Below, piece after piece: positions 1 to 7,311 of a stretch of DNA of 12,713 nt (position 1 is the stretch's first letter; every line of letters starts with the position of its first letter). The notes beneath the pieces were generated by a model that saw only the letters and a list, made by a program, of their open reading frames with translations, was not told the DNA's origin and made no database searches. The stretch comes from an uncultured Collinsella sp. GTDB lineage: Bacteria > Actinomycetota > Coriobacteriia > Coriobacteriales > Coriobacteriaceae. The position numbers and the translations under genes were made by a program. Location: positions 1 to 12,713 of the forward strand of contig CABUMU010000054.1 in NCBI GenBank assembly GCA_902492855.1. The letters run 5' to 3'.

Positions 1-50
1 CGGGGTTGGTCTGATTGTTTTTGTTGAAGCTCTGCCTTTGGCTCAAATGG

Positions 51-85
51 AAACGGGGGACGCATTTGCATCCCCCGTTTTTGTT
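51..85. terminator. Rho-independent terminator, best on plus strand, possibly bidirectional
   Basis: A perfect 10-bp inverted repeat (AAACGGGGGA at 51-60, TCCCCCGTTT at 71-80) encloses a 10-nt loop and is followed on the plus strand by a run of Ts. It lies 10 bp beyond the stop codon of the minus-strand phosphoesterase gene, so it probably ends that transcript too, although the minus-strand T tract is poor. The plus-strand T run suggests that a plus-strand gene to the left of the window may also end here. Bases 1-50 hold nothing else I can support. Confidence 0.75.
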
Positions 86-89
86 GTGG

Positions 90-557
90 TTACTCTAGAT
101 CAATAAATTTGGTGCTTATGATCTTGCCGTCTTTTACTAGCATTCTGGCCATGGTGGGGCCTCGGGTGCCTCTGGGGTAGCTGGCGCTGCCCGGGTTGAG
201 GACTAAGCAACGGCCCACTTGGGCTTCTTTGGTTACGTGGGTGTGGCCGTTGATGGCTACGTCTACGGATCCCACCGGAAGGTCTTCGCGGTAGTGGGCT
301 ACGGCGAATTTGAGGCCTTCGTAGGTAAAGAGCGCAAGACGGTCTACATCGGGACCGTAGTCGCGGTAGTAATCGTTGTTGCCCAGTACGGCCCGCACGG
401 GGGCGATGGTGCATAGGTGCTCGTAGTCCATCTCTGACGTGAGGTCGCCGGCGTGGATAATCAGGTCTGCGCCCTCAAGCTCATCCAAGAGCGCAGGCGA
501 TAAATAGCCGTGGGTGTCCGAGATGATGTCGATGCGCTTGGCGCTTGCGCTGTCCAT
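90..557 (-). CDS. YfcE/MJ0936-type metallophosphoesterase
   Basis: A 155-residue cytoplasmic calcineurin-like phosphoesterase of the small YfcE/MJ0936 group, enzymes that hydrolyse phosphodiesters with a two-metal centre; the physiological substrate is unknown. Metal-binding motifs appear in order: SDTH (D14, H16), HAGD (D38), GNND (N60), a lone H88 in AHYR, and GHTH (H105, H107), followed by the family signature NPGS at 121-124. Length is close to the family norm. I chose the ATG at 557 because GGAAGGG lies just upstream and homology begins there; the open frame runs on to 776, but that extension crosses the terminator at 597-645 and has no protein-like character. A terminator on each side suggests a monocistronic transcript. 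The H88 motif departs from the more usual His-Gly context, but all expected ligands are present. Confidence 0.93.
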   Translation of the reverse strand: MDSASAKRIDIISDTHGYLSPALLDELEGADLIIHAGDLTSEMDYEHLCTIAPVRAVLGNNDYYRDYGPDVDRLALFTYEGLKFAVAHYREDLPVGSVDVAINGHTHVTKEAQVGRCLVLNPGSASYPRGTRGPTMARMLVKDGKIISTKFIDLE

Positions 558-596
558 GGGATCCCTTCCGCAAAAAACGATTCGGCAGATACATAC

Positions 597-645
597 AAAA
601 AAGCCCCACGGCTCCGCAGACGATGGGTCTACAGGGCTGCGGGGC
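597..645 (-). terminator. Rho-independent terminator of operon 1
   Basis: On the minus strand, GCCCCGCAGC (645-636) pairs with GCCGTGGGGC (612-603) with one G-U pair and one mismatch, followed directly by TTTTTT (602-597). It lies 8 bp past the stop of the LytTR regulator and ends the glycosyltransferase-kinase-regulator transcript. Only about 40 bp then remain before the phosphoesterase start at 557, so that gene's promoter must be very compact or overlap the hairpin. Confidence 0.85.
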
Positions 646-652
646 CAGTGTG

Positions 653-1369
653 CTAGAGACTCAGAGCCTTCTTGAGCGGCACGACGCGGCGGCGCGAAAC
701 CGGCACGCGTTCGTCGACGCCCGTAATGCCCAGCTGGATGGCGCCCGAGGGCACCGTCTCGACGTCCGTAACGCACGCCAAGTTGACGATATAGCGGCGG
801 TGAACACGGAAGAAGCCAAAGTCGCAGAGCTTGGCCTCAAACTGCGCCAGCGAGGTCGTCGACAAAAAGCGATCATCGACGGTATAGATGCAGGAGTAAT
901 CGTCCTTGGCCATGATAAAGCGAATGTCGTCCACGGGAATGAGCACCTTGCGGCCGCCCTTTTCCACCGGGATACGCTCGATGGTCACCTTGCTGTCCGT
1001 AACCGGCTTGGCGCGTTGCATGACCTTCTCGATCGCGCGATCCAAGCGAGCTTCCTCGACCGGCTTCATCAGATAATCGACGGCATCCACGTCGAATGCC
1101 TCGACCGCATGGTCACTATACGCAGTCACAAACACGATCGCCGGCGGATTTTTGAGCTTATGCAGCGCCTCGGCAAGTTGCAGGCCCGAGGCACCGGGCA
1201 TCGAGATATCGAGAAACACGACATCCACGCGACTTTCCATAAGCATCTCGATGGCGGAGCGGACGCTCGACGCCTCCGTGATCGTGCCGATCTTGCCCGT
1301 TTGCTCGAGCAGGAAGCGAAGCTCCGAGCGAGCCGGCGCCTCATCATCCACAATCATCGCACGCAGCAT
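653..1369 (-). CDS. LytTR-family response regulator, system 1
   Basis: A 238-residue DNA-binding response regulator. Residues 1-120 form a receiver domain with the acidic pair D8/D9, phosphoacceptor D54 (FLDISMPG), T82 (VTA) and K102 (LMKPVEEARL). Residues about 130-238 form a LytTR domain, with the typical FFRVHRRYIVNL stretch (186-197) and VPVSRRR near the end. LytTR domains bind DNA through a beta fold, usually at paired direct repeats upstream of target promoters. The ATG at 1369 is preferred because homology starts there and AAAGG lies 10 nt upstream; an in-frame TTG at 1390 would add seven residues. It lies 75 bp downstream of its cognate kinase and is the last gene of operon 1, followed by a terminator. 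It is clearly paralogous to the regulator at 6539-7273. Regulatory targets are unknown. Confidence 0.95.
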   Translation of the reverse strand: MLRAMIVDDEAPARSELRFLLEQTGKIGTITEASSVRSAIEMLMESRVDVVFLDISMPGASGLQLAEALHKLKNPPAIVFVTAYSDHAVEAFDVDAVDYLMKPVEEARLDRAIEKVMQRAKPVTDSKVTIERIPVEKGGRKVLIPVDDIRFIMAKDDYSCIYTVDDRFLSTTSLAQFEAKLCDFGFFRVHRRYIVNLACVTDVETVPSGAIQLGITGVDERVPVSRRRVVPLKKALSL

Positions 1370-1394
1370 AGGGATAAAACCTTTCGTCAACTAA

Positions 1395-1432
1395 CTACGC
1401 CGGGCATCCGTCGCATGACGTTGAGCCCGTAG
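1395..1432 (-). other. Intercistronic stem-loop between kinase and regulator of system 1
   Basis: The 75-bp gap between the kinase and regulator folds into three stacked helices: CTAC/GTAG (outer, 1429-1432 with 1395-1398), GGGC/GCCC (1425-1428 with 1402-1405) and CGTC/GACG (inner, 1417-1420 with 1409-1412), separated by small internal loops. No T run follows on the minus strand, so it is not a standard terminator. It may protect mRNA from degradation or set the kinase-to-regulator expression ratio; that role is inference. Confidence 0.5.
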
Positions 1433-1444
1433 CCCTTTATTTTA

Positions 1445-2785
1445 CTATTGAATGTCAAAGATGCTCTCTGACAAATCAAGATGAAGGAGCACTTTGGTGC
1501 CCTTGCCCGGCGCCGATTCGACACGCGTATAGGAGTGCGGCCCATAAAAGCGATGGATGCGCTCCGAAATATTGTGCATGGCCACACCGGCGCCGCCACC
1601 CTGGGGAGAGCTGGCGTCGGGACGGGCAGAGCGCTCGTCAAACAGTCTGGCGGCGGTACCCTCATCCATGCCCACGCCATTATCGGCCACGGCAATCAAG
1701 ATTGCATCCTCGCCGTCTTGGTGAACGGTCACGTCGATCCTCAGGGCGTCGTCATCGCCCATACCATGACGTACGGCGTTCTCGACAATCGGCTGGATCA
1801 CGAACGCCGGCACCAGCGTATCTTCCACGTCCTCGGACACATCGAACGTCGCAAGCACGCGGTCCTCGCCAAAGCGGGCCTTCTCAAAGGTAAGGTAGCG
1901 CTTGGTCTGTGCGACCTCGCGCGAGACCGGAATAAGCGATCCCGAGTTGTCGAGCGTGGCACGATAGAACGATGAGAACTCACGAAGCAGTTCGCGGGCC
2001 CGCAGCGGGTCGGTGCGCGTAAACGATGTAATGGTGTTCAGCGTGTTGAACAGGAAGTGCGGGTTAATCTGCGCCTGCAGCGCACGCACCTCGGCGCGCG
2101 CCGTGAGTTCCTTTTGCACCTCGAGCTCGTGGATGGCGAGCTGCGTGGACAAGATCTCGGCAAAGCCCGAGGCAAGCGCGTACTGGGTACGGTCGACGGC
2201 GCGCGGGGTCTTGTAGTAGAACTTGAGCGTGCCGACGGTACGATCGCCCACCTTGATGGGGGCGATAATGCCGGCGGGGACTTGGTTGTGCGAGCCGTCC
2301 GAGCCCACGACATCCACCATACGGTTGAACGACTGCACGATGCCATGTTCGATAACGTAGCGTGTGGCAAGCGTGTGGATGGGAGTATCGGGCAGCAGTT
2401 TTTCCTCAAACTCGCCCGCGCAGGCAAGCACGTTGTCCTCGTCGGTGATGGCCACCGTCATGGCGCGCGTCTCGGGCAAAATGCGCCGGCACACCAAACG
2501 CGCCGACTCCTGCGTCAGACCGCCCTTAATGTCCTCGAGCATGGCCGAGGCCACCGAGAGCGTCTCCTCGGTGTACTGGGAGCGCACCGAATCGGGATTG
2601 AGCGTCAAAAAGATAAAGATGCACAGAAAGATGCACAGCAGCGCGCAGGCAATCACCGTGGCGATCGGCTCGATACCGGTCACCAAGGCAAAAATAAAGT
2701 ACACCAGCACGCAAATGGCGCAGGCAACGGCAATGATGCGAAAGATTGATATTGAACTATCGCGCTGGGCGCGGCGGTCGATCAT
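1445..2785 (-). CDS. LytS/YehU-type sensor histidine kinase, system 1
   Basis: A 446-residue membrane sensor kinase. Two hydrophobic helices cover about residues 15-35 and 40-62, separated by only a few residues, so the protein barely protrudes outside the cell. Residues about 75-220 resemble the GAF-like region of LytS-type kinases. The catalytic part is HisKA_5, with phosphoacceptor H243 in INPHFLFN, then a HATPase_c domain with N-box N336 (QPIVENAVRHG), DNGVGM (368-373) and a glycine-rich GGGAG (397-401). It should phosphorylate the regulator encoded just downstream. Unlike classical LytS or BtsS, it lacks the 5TMR-LYT membrane domain. The two membrane helices hold five cysteines (22, 25, 47, 51, 55), which is unusual. 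The ATG at 2785 overlaps the glycosyltransferase stop as ATGA, with GGAGG seven bases upstream, which supports this start and translational coupling. Confidence 0.94.
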   Translation of the reverse strand: MIDRRAQRDSSISIFRIIAVACAICVLVYFIFALVTGIEPIATVIACALLCIFLCIFIFLTLNPDSVRSQYTEETLSVASAMLEDIKGGLTQESARLVCRRILPETRAMTVAITDEDNVLACAGEFEEKLLPDTPIHTLATRYVIEHGIVQSFNRMVDVVGSDGSHNQVPAGIIAPIKVGDRTVGTLKFYYKTPRAVDRTQYALASGFAEILSTQLAIHELEVQKELTARAEVRALQAQINPHFLFNTLNTITSFTRTDPLRARELLREFSSFYRATLDNSGSLIPVSREVAQTKRYLTFEKARFGEDRVLATFDVSEDVEDTLVPAFVIQPIVENAVRHGMGDDDALRIDVTVHQDGEDAILIAVADNGVGMDEGTAARLFDERSARPDASSPQGGGAGVAMHNISERIHRFYGPHSYTRVESAPGKGTKVLLHLDLSESIFDIQ

Positions 2786-2797
2786 TCGGCCCCCTCC
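2782..2797 (-). promoter_or_regulatory. ATGA stop/start overlap with embedded ribosome binding site
   Basis: On the minus strand, GGAGG (2797-2793) lies inside the last codons of the glycosyltransferase, seven bases before the kinase ATG. The kinase ATG and the glycosyltransferase TGA share bases as ATGA (2785-2782). This arrangement usually means that translation of the second gene depends on ribosomes finishing the first, so kinase level should follow glycosyltransferase level. Confidence 0.88.
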
Positions 2798-3969
2798 AGG
2801 ATACTGATCAGTTGTGCGTCACGCCAAAGCCCGTCCATGATCTTGGGCCAAAAGCTCTGGAAACGCAGGTAGCTTGCAGCGTTTTGGCGCGCATAGGCCT
2901 TTGCCTCGTCGATACCATGGCGCCAGATGCGCAGGTAGCCCTCATGCTCGCGGGTAAACACGCTGCGGACCATAGCGGTCTTGCGCACGCGGTCGTCGAG
3001 CTCGCGCGAAATCCACGGGCCCGGGTAGGGCATGAGCGATGCCGCCGTAACGGGAATGAGCTCCTTTTGATGCGCGGCGAATGTCAACTTGGCCCGTTCG
3101 TAGTACCAACGGTATACATCCTGCATAAAGCGCGGTGAGCGCTTTTCGGACTCCGGAGGCAGATGGCGCACGGTCCACTCGTTATCGAACCACACGTCGT
3201 AGCCAAACATGCGCATGTTAAAGAGGTAATCCAAGTCCTCGCCGCGGGTGATAAACGGGTCAAAGGCCACACGCGTAAAGGCGCGGGCGTGCAGGGCCAT
3301 CAGGCCGCCGCACACGTAGTTGGAGCGCGAGATGCGGGAGCCCGAAAGCGCCTTTTTCATCCAACGGTTGAACTCGATGCGCTTGGTCCACCAACGATGG
3401 CAGATGCCCGCCTTGTCCGTGGGAGCCAGCGGCGAGCCGTCGCGATCGTAGAAATAGCCGCTCTTGACCAAGATCGGCAAGCCCTGACGCGTCTGCTGCC
3501 CCAACGCATAGGTCGCGCGCTTCATAAAGTCGGCGTCGATGACAGTCTCATCGTCATCCAAAAAGATAACCGCGTCATGCCCCAGCACAGCGGCACAGGC
3601 TAGCCCCATATTGCGGATGGCACCGTAGCCTCGCAGGCTCACGCACTCGCCCGAACCCTTGGGCGCGATCTGAGCAACCCGGTCTGCGATATGCGAGGCC
3701 TGGGTGTTGGTGACAACGGTGACCTTGAGCGTGGGATGCGCGTCGACAATCTCGTGCACGCGCAGCGACACATCGGCTGTAGCAGAAACGGGACAGACCA
3801 CCAAAAGGATGATGCGCGGGATGTCGCGCACCTGCTCAAGCGAGGCCAGGCAGCGGTCGAGTTCGGGATTGTCGGCGTTGAGTCGTGTCGAATGGTCATA
3901 GGTGCCAGGGGCGTTTGCGCAAGCGTCATCGCCCGCCCAATACGTTGGAATCACGACTGTGGCGTTCAT
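2782..3969 (-). CDS. GT-A fold (GT2-like) glycosyltransferase
   Basis: A 395-residue protein with no membrane helix, expected to act in the cytoplasm or at the inner membrane face. It opens with the GT2-type strand NATVVIPTYW, and residues 110-145 hold the nucleotide-sugar and metal site (RGYGAIRNMG then FLDDDE, D138-D140). TRGEDLDYLF (241-250) provides a likely catalytic ED pair and RHL (H269) a possible further metal ligand. The sugar and acceptor cannot be told from sequence; cell-wall, teichoic or exopolysaccharide, or protein glycosylation are all possible. About 100 C-terminal residues are mostly helical and Arg/Trp-rich and match nothing I recognise. The ATG at 3969 is preceded by GGGAGGG at a suitable distance. 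It is the first gene of operon 1 and overlaps the sensor kinase by four bases, which suggests that the system senses or controls envelope glycosylation. Confidence 0.88.
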   Translation of the reverse strand: MNATVVIPTYWAGDDACANAPGTYDHSTRLNADNPELDRCLASLEQVRDIPRIILLVVCPVSATADVSLRVHEIVDAHPTLKVTVVTNTQASHIADRVAQIAPKGSGECVSLRGYGAIRNMGLACAAVLGHDAVIFLDDDETVIDADFMKRATYALGQQTRQGLPILVKSGYFYDRDGSPLAPTDKAGICHRWWTKRIEFNRWMKKALSGSRISRSNYVCGGLMALHARAFTRVAFDPFITRGEDLDYLFNMRMFGYDVWFDNEWTVRHLPPESEKRSPRFMQDVYRWYYERAKLTFAAHQKELIPVTAASLMPYPGPWISRELDDRVRKTAMVRSVFTREHEGYLRIWRHGIDEAKAYARQNAASYLRFQSFWPKIMDGLWRDAQLISILEGAE

Positions 3970-3990
3970 GCCTTACCCTCCCTGCAACAC

Positions 3991-4026
3991 AAAAACGGGA
4001 CGCCGCCAAACACAGGCGACGCCCCG
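3991..4026 (-). terminator. Strong rho-independent terminator upstream of the glycosyltransferase
   Basis: On the minus strand a 12-bp stem with two G-U pairs (4026-4015 with 4007-3996) encloses a 7-nt loop and is followed by TTTTT (3995-3991). It lies 114 bp past the transporter stop and most simply ends that transcript. It also sits only 21 bp before the glycosyltransferase start codon, leaving no space for a promoter between them, so it could instead act as a leader attenuator of operon 1. Confidence 0.88.
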
Positions 4027-4035
4027 CGACCTAGC

Positions 4036-4093
4036 TGATTCCATCATACCCACTTGGGCAAATCATTGCTCGCAAGTCGCAATGTTTATTGCG
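4036..4093 (-). promoter_or_regulatory. Candidate promoter with ATTGC dyads upstream of operon 1
   Basis: Minus-strand TATGAT (4048-4043) is a good -10 candidate, but no TTGACA-like -35 lies 17 bp upstream. Where a -35 would be expected is the dyad TTGC-tc-GCAA (4066-4075), followed by CGCAAT-gttt-ATTGCG (4078-4093). A dyad at and just upstream of a poor -35 is a common layout for activator-dependent promoters. If used, transcription would start near 4036 and the RNA would carry the 4026-3991 hairpin as its leader. The remaining bases to 4140 show nothing further. The promoter call is inference; the repeats are visible. Confidence 0.4.
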
Positions 4094-4140
4094 GATAACC
4101 CCAAAAGAGTACCGTGGACAGGCACAATAGCTGCTCGCTC

Positions 4141-5400
4141 CTATGCGGCATGCTCTGCCGCCCGAGTCATGCGGGACAGGCGGACCAGCAGCATAAAGCC
4201 AACGATCAGCAACACGCCAATGGAAAGGACGCCCAGTGACGGGTTGCCGGTCAACGAGGTGACGACCGACACCAGGAAGGTGCCCATGACGCTTGCATAA
4301 CGACCAAAGATGTCAAAGAAGCCGTAGTACTCGTTGGATTTTTCCTTAGGGATAATGCGGCCAAAGTAGCTACGGCTGAGCGCCTGCACGCCGCCCTGGA
4401 ACAGGCCGACCATAATGGCAAGCACCCAGAATTCGAAGGCGGTCTTTAGGAAGAACGCGGCAAACAGCACAATGCCCATGTAGGCGGCGACGGCCACCAG
4501 GATCATGTTGAGCGTGCCCACGCGTCCGGCGAGCTTGCCGTAGATGATGGCGGACGGAAAGGCCACGAACTGCGTAACGAGCAGCGCCAGGACCAACTGG
4601 GTCGAATCAATGCCCAAGGCCGATCCGTAGCTGGTTGCCATGGAAATGACCGTGTGCACACCGTCGATATAGAAGAAGAACGCGATCATGTAGACCAGCA
4701 CGGTCTTGTTGTGGGCGATCTCGCGCATGGTGTGTCCGACCTCGGAGAACACACCGCCCACGATGTGGCCGATAGTGTCCTCGGGACCGCGCTCGCGACC
4801 GTACTTTTGCTTATAGGTGCGAATGAGCGGCAGGGTAAAGATGAGCCACCAGGCACCAGTGATGATAAACGACAGACGCGTTGCCAGCATGGTAGGGACG
4901 CCAAGAGCGGGGCCACCCATGATGAGCGCCAGGCAGATGACGAACGGCACGGTGGAACCGATGTAGCCCCAGGCATAGCCCGAGCTGGACACGGCGTCCA
5001 TGCGCTCGTCGGTGGTAATGTCGGGCAGCATGGCGTCGTAGAACGTCATAGAAGAGTTAAGGCCGATGGTGCACAGCACGTACACGGTCAAAAATGCCAT
5101 GGCGGACATTGGGATAGCCTGCGCCAGGCAAAGCACCAGGCCCGTGAGGAAGAAGCCCAAGAAGAACTTGATCTTGTTGCCAGCGTAGTCGGCAAGCGCG
5201 CCCAGAATGGGCATGAGCATGGCGATGACCAGCGAGGCGATCGTCTGCGCATTGCCCCAGGCGACCACCAGGTCGGCCGAGGAAGCGCCGGTATTGATGG
5301 CGTTAAAGTAAATGGGCACCACCGAGGTATTGAGCAGCACAAGGGCCGAATTGCCCACATCATACATAACCCAGTTACGCTCGAGCTTGGTGTATTTCAT
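4141..5400 (-). CDS. MFS transporter, Atg22/UMF1 family
   Basis: A 419-residue integral membrane protein with about 12 hydrophobic helices and a central charged loop (about 194-230), as in the major facilitator superfamily. The Atg22/UMF1-like group is indicated by the N-terminal RNWVMYDVGNSA (8-19), by YDAMLPDI (121-128) with GYAWGYIG (141-148), and by ALSRSYFGRIIP (340-351) followed by NEYYGFFDIFGRYAS (356-370). Fungal Atg22 exports amino acids from the vacuole; the substrates of bacterial members are mostly unknown, so none is assigned. The ATG at 5400 follows AAGGG about ten bases upstream. It is the last gene before the strong terminator at 3991-4026 and lies 101 bp downstream of the phospholipase-like gene, with which it may be co-transcribed. 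An MFS call is safe; the subfamily is likely. Confidence 0.92.
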   Translation of the reverse strand: MKYTKLERNWVMYDVGNSALVLLNTSVVPIYFNAINTGASSADLVVAWGNAQTIASLVIAMLMPILGALADYAGNKIKFFLGFFLTGLVLCLAQAIPMSAMAFLTVYVLCTIGLNSSMTFYDAMLPDITTDERMDAVSSSGYAWGYIGSTVPFVICLALIMGGPALGVPTMLATRLSFIITGAWWLIFTLPLIRTYKQKYGRERGPEDTIGHIVGGVFSEVGHTMREIAHNKTVLVYMIAFFFYIDGVHTVISMATSYGSALGIDSTQLVLALLVTQFVAFPSAIIYGKLAGRVGTLNMILVAVAAYMGIVLFAAFFLKTAFEFWVLAIMVGLFQGGVQALSRSYFGRIIPKEKSNEYYGFFDIFGRYASVMGTFLVSVVTSLTGNPSLGVLSIGVLLIVGFMLLVRLSRMTRAAEHAA

Positions 5401-5501
5401 GGACAGGGACCCTTCGTATTCGCCCGATATGCAGTTAGTTCATCGTACCCCAATTGTCCAGAAGCACCGGTAAGGATTCGGCAAAGGGGCACGCACAGGC
5501 C

Positions 5502-6446
5502 CTATTCCTCGCGGTCGAACTCCTCATCGGCTTCGAGCACGCGACCGCTGTAGTTGATGTGGCCGGTCACGGCATCCATGTCACCGGTCTCGATAAAACG
5601 TGCGACCGTGCACTCGTAATCGACCAGCGCGCGATCAAAGACCTCGGGGAAACTCTCGTTCGAGACCTCGTCGGTAAAGGGATTCTTCCATGTCAGATGG
5701 CCCAGGTTACCGGTGCGCTCGGGCAGCTCCGTCGTCACGCGATGGGCAAGGCCGTCGAGCAGCGAGTAGTCGTGCACCAAGCCCTCAACCAACGAGATCG
5801 CGCGCGTCTTTGCGGAGCCGGCCGGCTCAATCGCGCGGTAAAGTCGCTGCATATTGGCAACGGCAGCACCGTACTCCCCCGCCGGAATGTCAATGCCGTA
5901 CACGCGTCCGGCAACATAGCTCATCAGCACGCCGGCCACGCGATTGATGCGATCGGTGGTGACGATCTCGCCCGCCGGCGGGTAATCGTCGACCGTAGCG
6001 CCATCGCGTTTAAGCTGCAGCATCAGCACATCCAGGTCGCTCTCGATCACGGCATGGACCTGACTGCTCGAATTCTCAAGCTCTGAATCGGACTCCACGA
6101 TGCCAAACTGCTGCTCATAGACAAAAGGATGGGCGTTGCGGTCGAGCACGTAATGAGACAGCAGGCCCAGCGCAAAGGCACGACCCAAGCTGGCGTCGCG
6201 CGGCAGCAGATGCGACACGCCGTCGCGCAGGCACGCGAACTGGCGAGACATGCGCGACCGATGCATGACCTGCGCCAGCAGCGTGCAGTCGGAAACACGC
6301 GGTGTCAGAATGTGAAAGAAAAACGGGTCGGGGCCTTGGTTGCCCAAGATAAAGGCAATGCGCTCTTCATCGGACGTGATGACGCCCTGCGGAAGACGGT
6401 CGATGCTTTCCTCGCCAAACAGATGATGGGTGATAAGCGCGGGCAT
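5502..6446 (-). CDS. Zinc-dependent phospholipase C-family protein
   Basis: A 314-residue protein resembling the zinc-dependent phospholipase C family (Zn_dep_PLPC). Likely zinc ligands appear as H7/H8 near the start, D40 in GNQGPDPFFFH, H62, the HxxxD motif H98-D102 with H106 (LLSHYVLDRNAHPF), and the HxxxE motif H131-E135 followed by DLD. There is no signal peptide or membrane helix, unlike secreted clostridial and Bacillus PLCs, so it should be cytoplasmic; whether it cleaves phospholipids is unproven and the substrate is open. I chose the ATG at 6446 because AGGA lies five bases upstream and homology begins at MPALITHH; the GTG at 6476 would add ten unconserved residues. It follows the system 2 regulator by 92 bp and may be in its operon or have its own weak promoter (6479-6505). 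Confidence 0.85.
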   Translation of the reverse strand: MPALITHHLFGEESIDRLPQGVITSDEERIAFILGNQGPDPFFFHILTPRVSDCTLLAQVMHRSRMSRQFACLRDGVSHLLPRDASLGRAFALGLLSHYVLDRNAHPFVYEQQFGIVESDSELENSSSQVHAVIESDLDVLMLQLKRDGATVDDYPPAGEIVTTDRINRVAGVLMSYVAGRVYGIDIPAGEYGAAVANMQRLYRAIEPAGSAKTRAISLVEGLVHDYSLLDGLAHRVTTELPERTGNLGHLTWKNPFTDEVSNESFPEVFDRALVDYECTVARFIETGDMDAVTGHINYSGRVLEADEEFDREE

Positions 6447-6478
6447 AATGATCCTTTCGATTTCATTCGATGCCACCC

Positions 6479-6505
6479 ATTATGCCCACCGCGCGCCCAT
6501 GCCAA
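6479..6505 (-). promoter_or_regulatory. Possible weak promoter for the phospholipase-like gene
   Basis: Minus-strand TTGGCA (6505-6500) and CATAAT (6484-6479) each match the sigma70-type consensus at five of six bases, but the 15-bp spacer is short. If used, the leader would be about 25 nt. Upstream, a short GACGG/CCGTC hairpin just after the regulator stop has only GTTT behind it, too weak to call a terminator, so co-transcription with system 2 is equally possible. Confidence 0.3.
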
Positions 6506-6538
6506 ACCTGCGATGGTAAACGACGGCACGCAGACCGT

Positions 6539-7273
6539 CTACGCAAGCCCCAAGTGTGCTTTAACCTCGGCAGCGCGACGGCGGGACACGGGCACCATCG
6601 AGGTTACGCGATCGAGCCTGAGCTCCATAAGACCCGTGGAACCGATCTCGACATTGTGCACGTCTTCCAAATTGACCAGATAGCTGCGATGAACGCGAAT
6701 AAAGCCCTCGGAGACCAAGCGACGCTCGAGCGAAGAGATCGACTCATTGATCAGGTACGTTCCCTCGGCGCAGATGGCATTGCAAAAATCGGCACGCGCC
6801 TCAAAGTAGCAGACGTCTGCGGCGGGAATGAACACCTTTTTGCCCCCGCGGTCCACCGTCAGACGCAAAGGCTGGCGCGGAGCGTGGATAACACGACGGG
6901 CACCCAAGGCTGTCTCGATCTTGTCGAGTGCCTTTGACAGGCGTGCGTCCTCGACCGGCTTGACGACATAGTCGACAGCATCGAGGTTATACGCATCGGC
7001 GGCAAACTCGGCAAACGCCGTCACAAACACCACGACCGGCGGCGTCTTTAGGTTCTGCAGCGTCTCGGCAAGCTCAATTCCCGAGCGACCGGGCATGGTA
7101 ATGTCTAAAAACAACACGTCGGGCTTGTTCGACAGAATCGACTCCACGGCTTCGGTGACATTGCCCGCCTCGGCAATCTGGCCCACACGCGCATCCTTTT
7201 CCAACAGATAGCGTAGCTCAGCCCTAATGGGAGGCTCGTCATCAACCACCAAGATGTTCCAGCCTTCGGACAT
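6539..7273 (-). CDS. LytTR-family response regulator, system 2
   Basis: A 244-residue response regulator. The receiver domain (1-122) has D11/D12, phosphoacceptor D57 (FLDITMPG), T85 (VTA) and K105 (VVKPVEDARL). A short linker leads to a LytTR DNA-binding domain (about 135-242) with FIRVHRSYLVNLEDV (191-205) and VPVSRRR. It resembles the system 1 regulator along its whole length (for example DAVDY, KPVE-ARL, RVHR-Y-VNL, VPVSRRR), so the two are paralogues, probably from an old duplication given how far the rest has diverged. The ATG at 7273 is preceded by GAGGGGAAG. It lies 38 bp downstream of its cognate kinase and is very likely co-transcribed with it. Targets are unknown; the neighbouring phospholipase-like and transporter genes are natural candidates. 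Confidence 0.95.
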   Translation of the reverse strand: MSEGWNILVVDDEPPIRAELRYLLEKDARVGQIAEAGNVTEAVESILSNKPDVLFLDITMPGRSGIELAETLQNLKTPPVVVFVTAFAEFAADAYNLDAVDYVVKPVEDARLSKALDKIETALGARRVIHAPRQPLRLTVDRGGKKVFIPAADVCYFEARADFCNAICAEGTYLINESISSLERRLVSEGFIRVHRSYLVNLEDVHNVEIGSTGLMELRLDRVTSMVPVSRRRAAEVKAHLGLA

Positions 7274-7311
7274 ATGTGCTTCCCCTCTTTTTCTCTCAAT
7301 CCAACCGCGTG

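Noticed and set aside
558..776. N-terminal extension of the phosphoesterase by 73 codons
   Set aside because: It would run through the operon 1 terminator and into the regulator gene; the ATG at 557 has a good ribosome binding site and coincides with the start of family similarity.
545..1432. A 295-codon plus-strand open frame opposite the system 1 regulator
   Set aside because: It spans the terminator and the regulator gene in antisense and lacks any motif or ribosome binding site.
5480..5504. GGGC/GCCC hairpin just after the phospholipase-like stop as a terminator
   Set aside because: Four base pairs with a CTTT tail is too weak; co-transcription with the transporter remains possible.
4654..5553. 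A 299-codon plus-strand open frame opposite the transporter
   Set aside because: The translation is His/Gly/Asp-rich, a typical shadow of hydrophobic codons read backwards, and the minus strand encodes a clear 12-helix transporter.
6519..6541. Short GACGG/CCGTC hairpin after the system 2 regulator as a terminator
   Set aside because: The stem is only five base pairs and just GTTT follows, so it is not strong enough to call.
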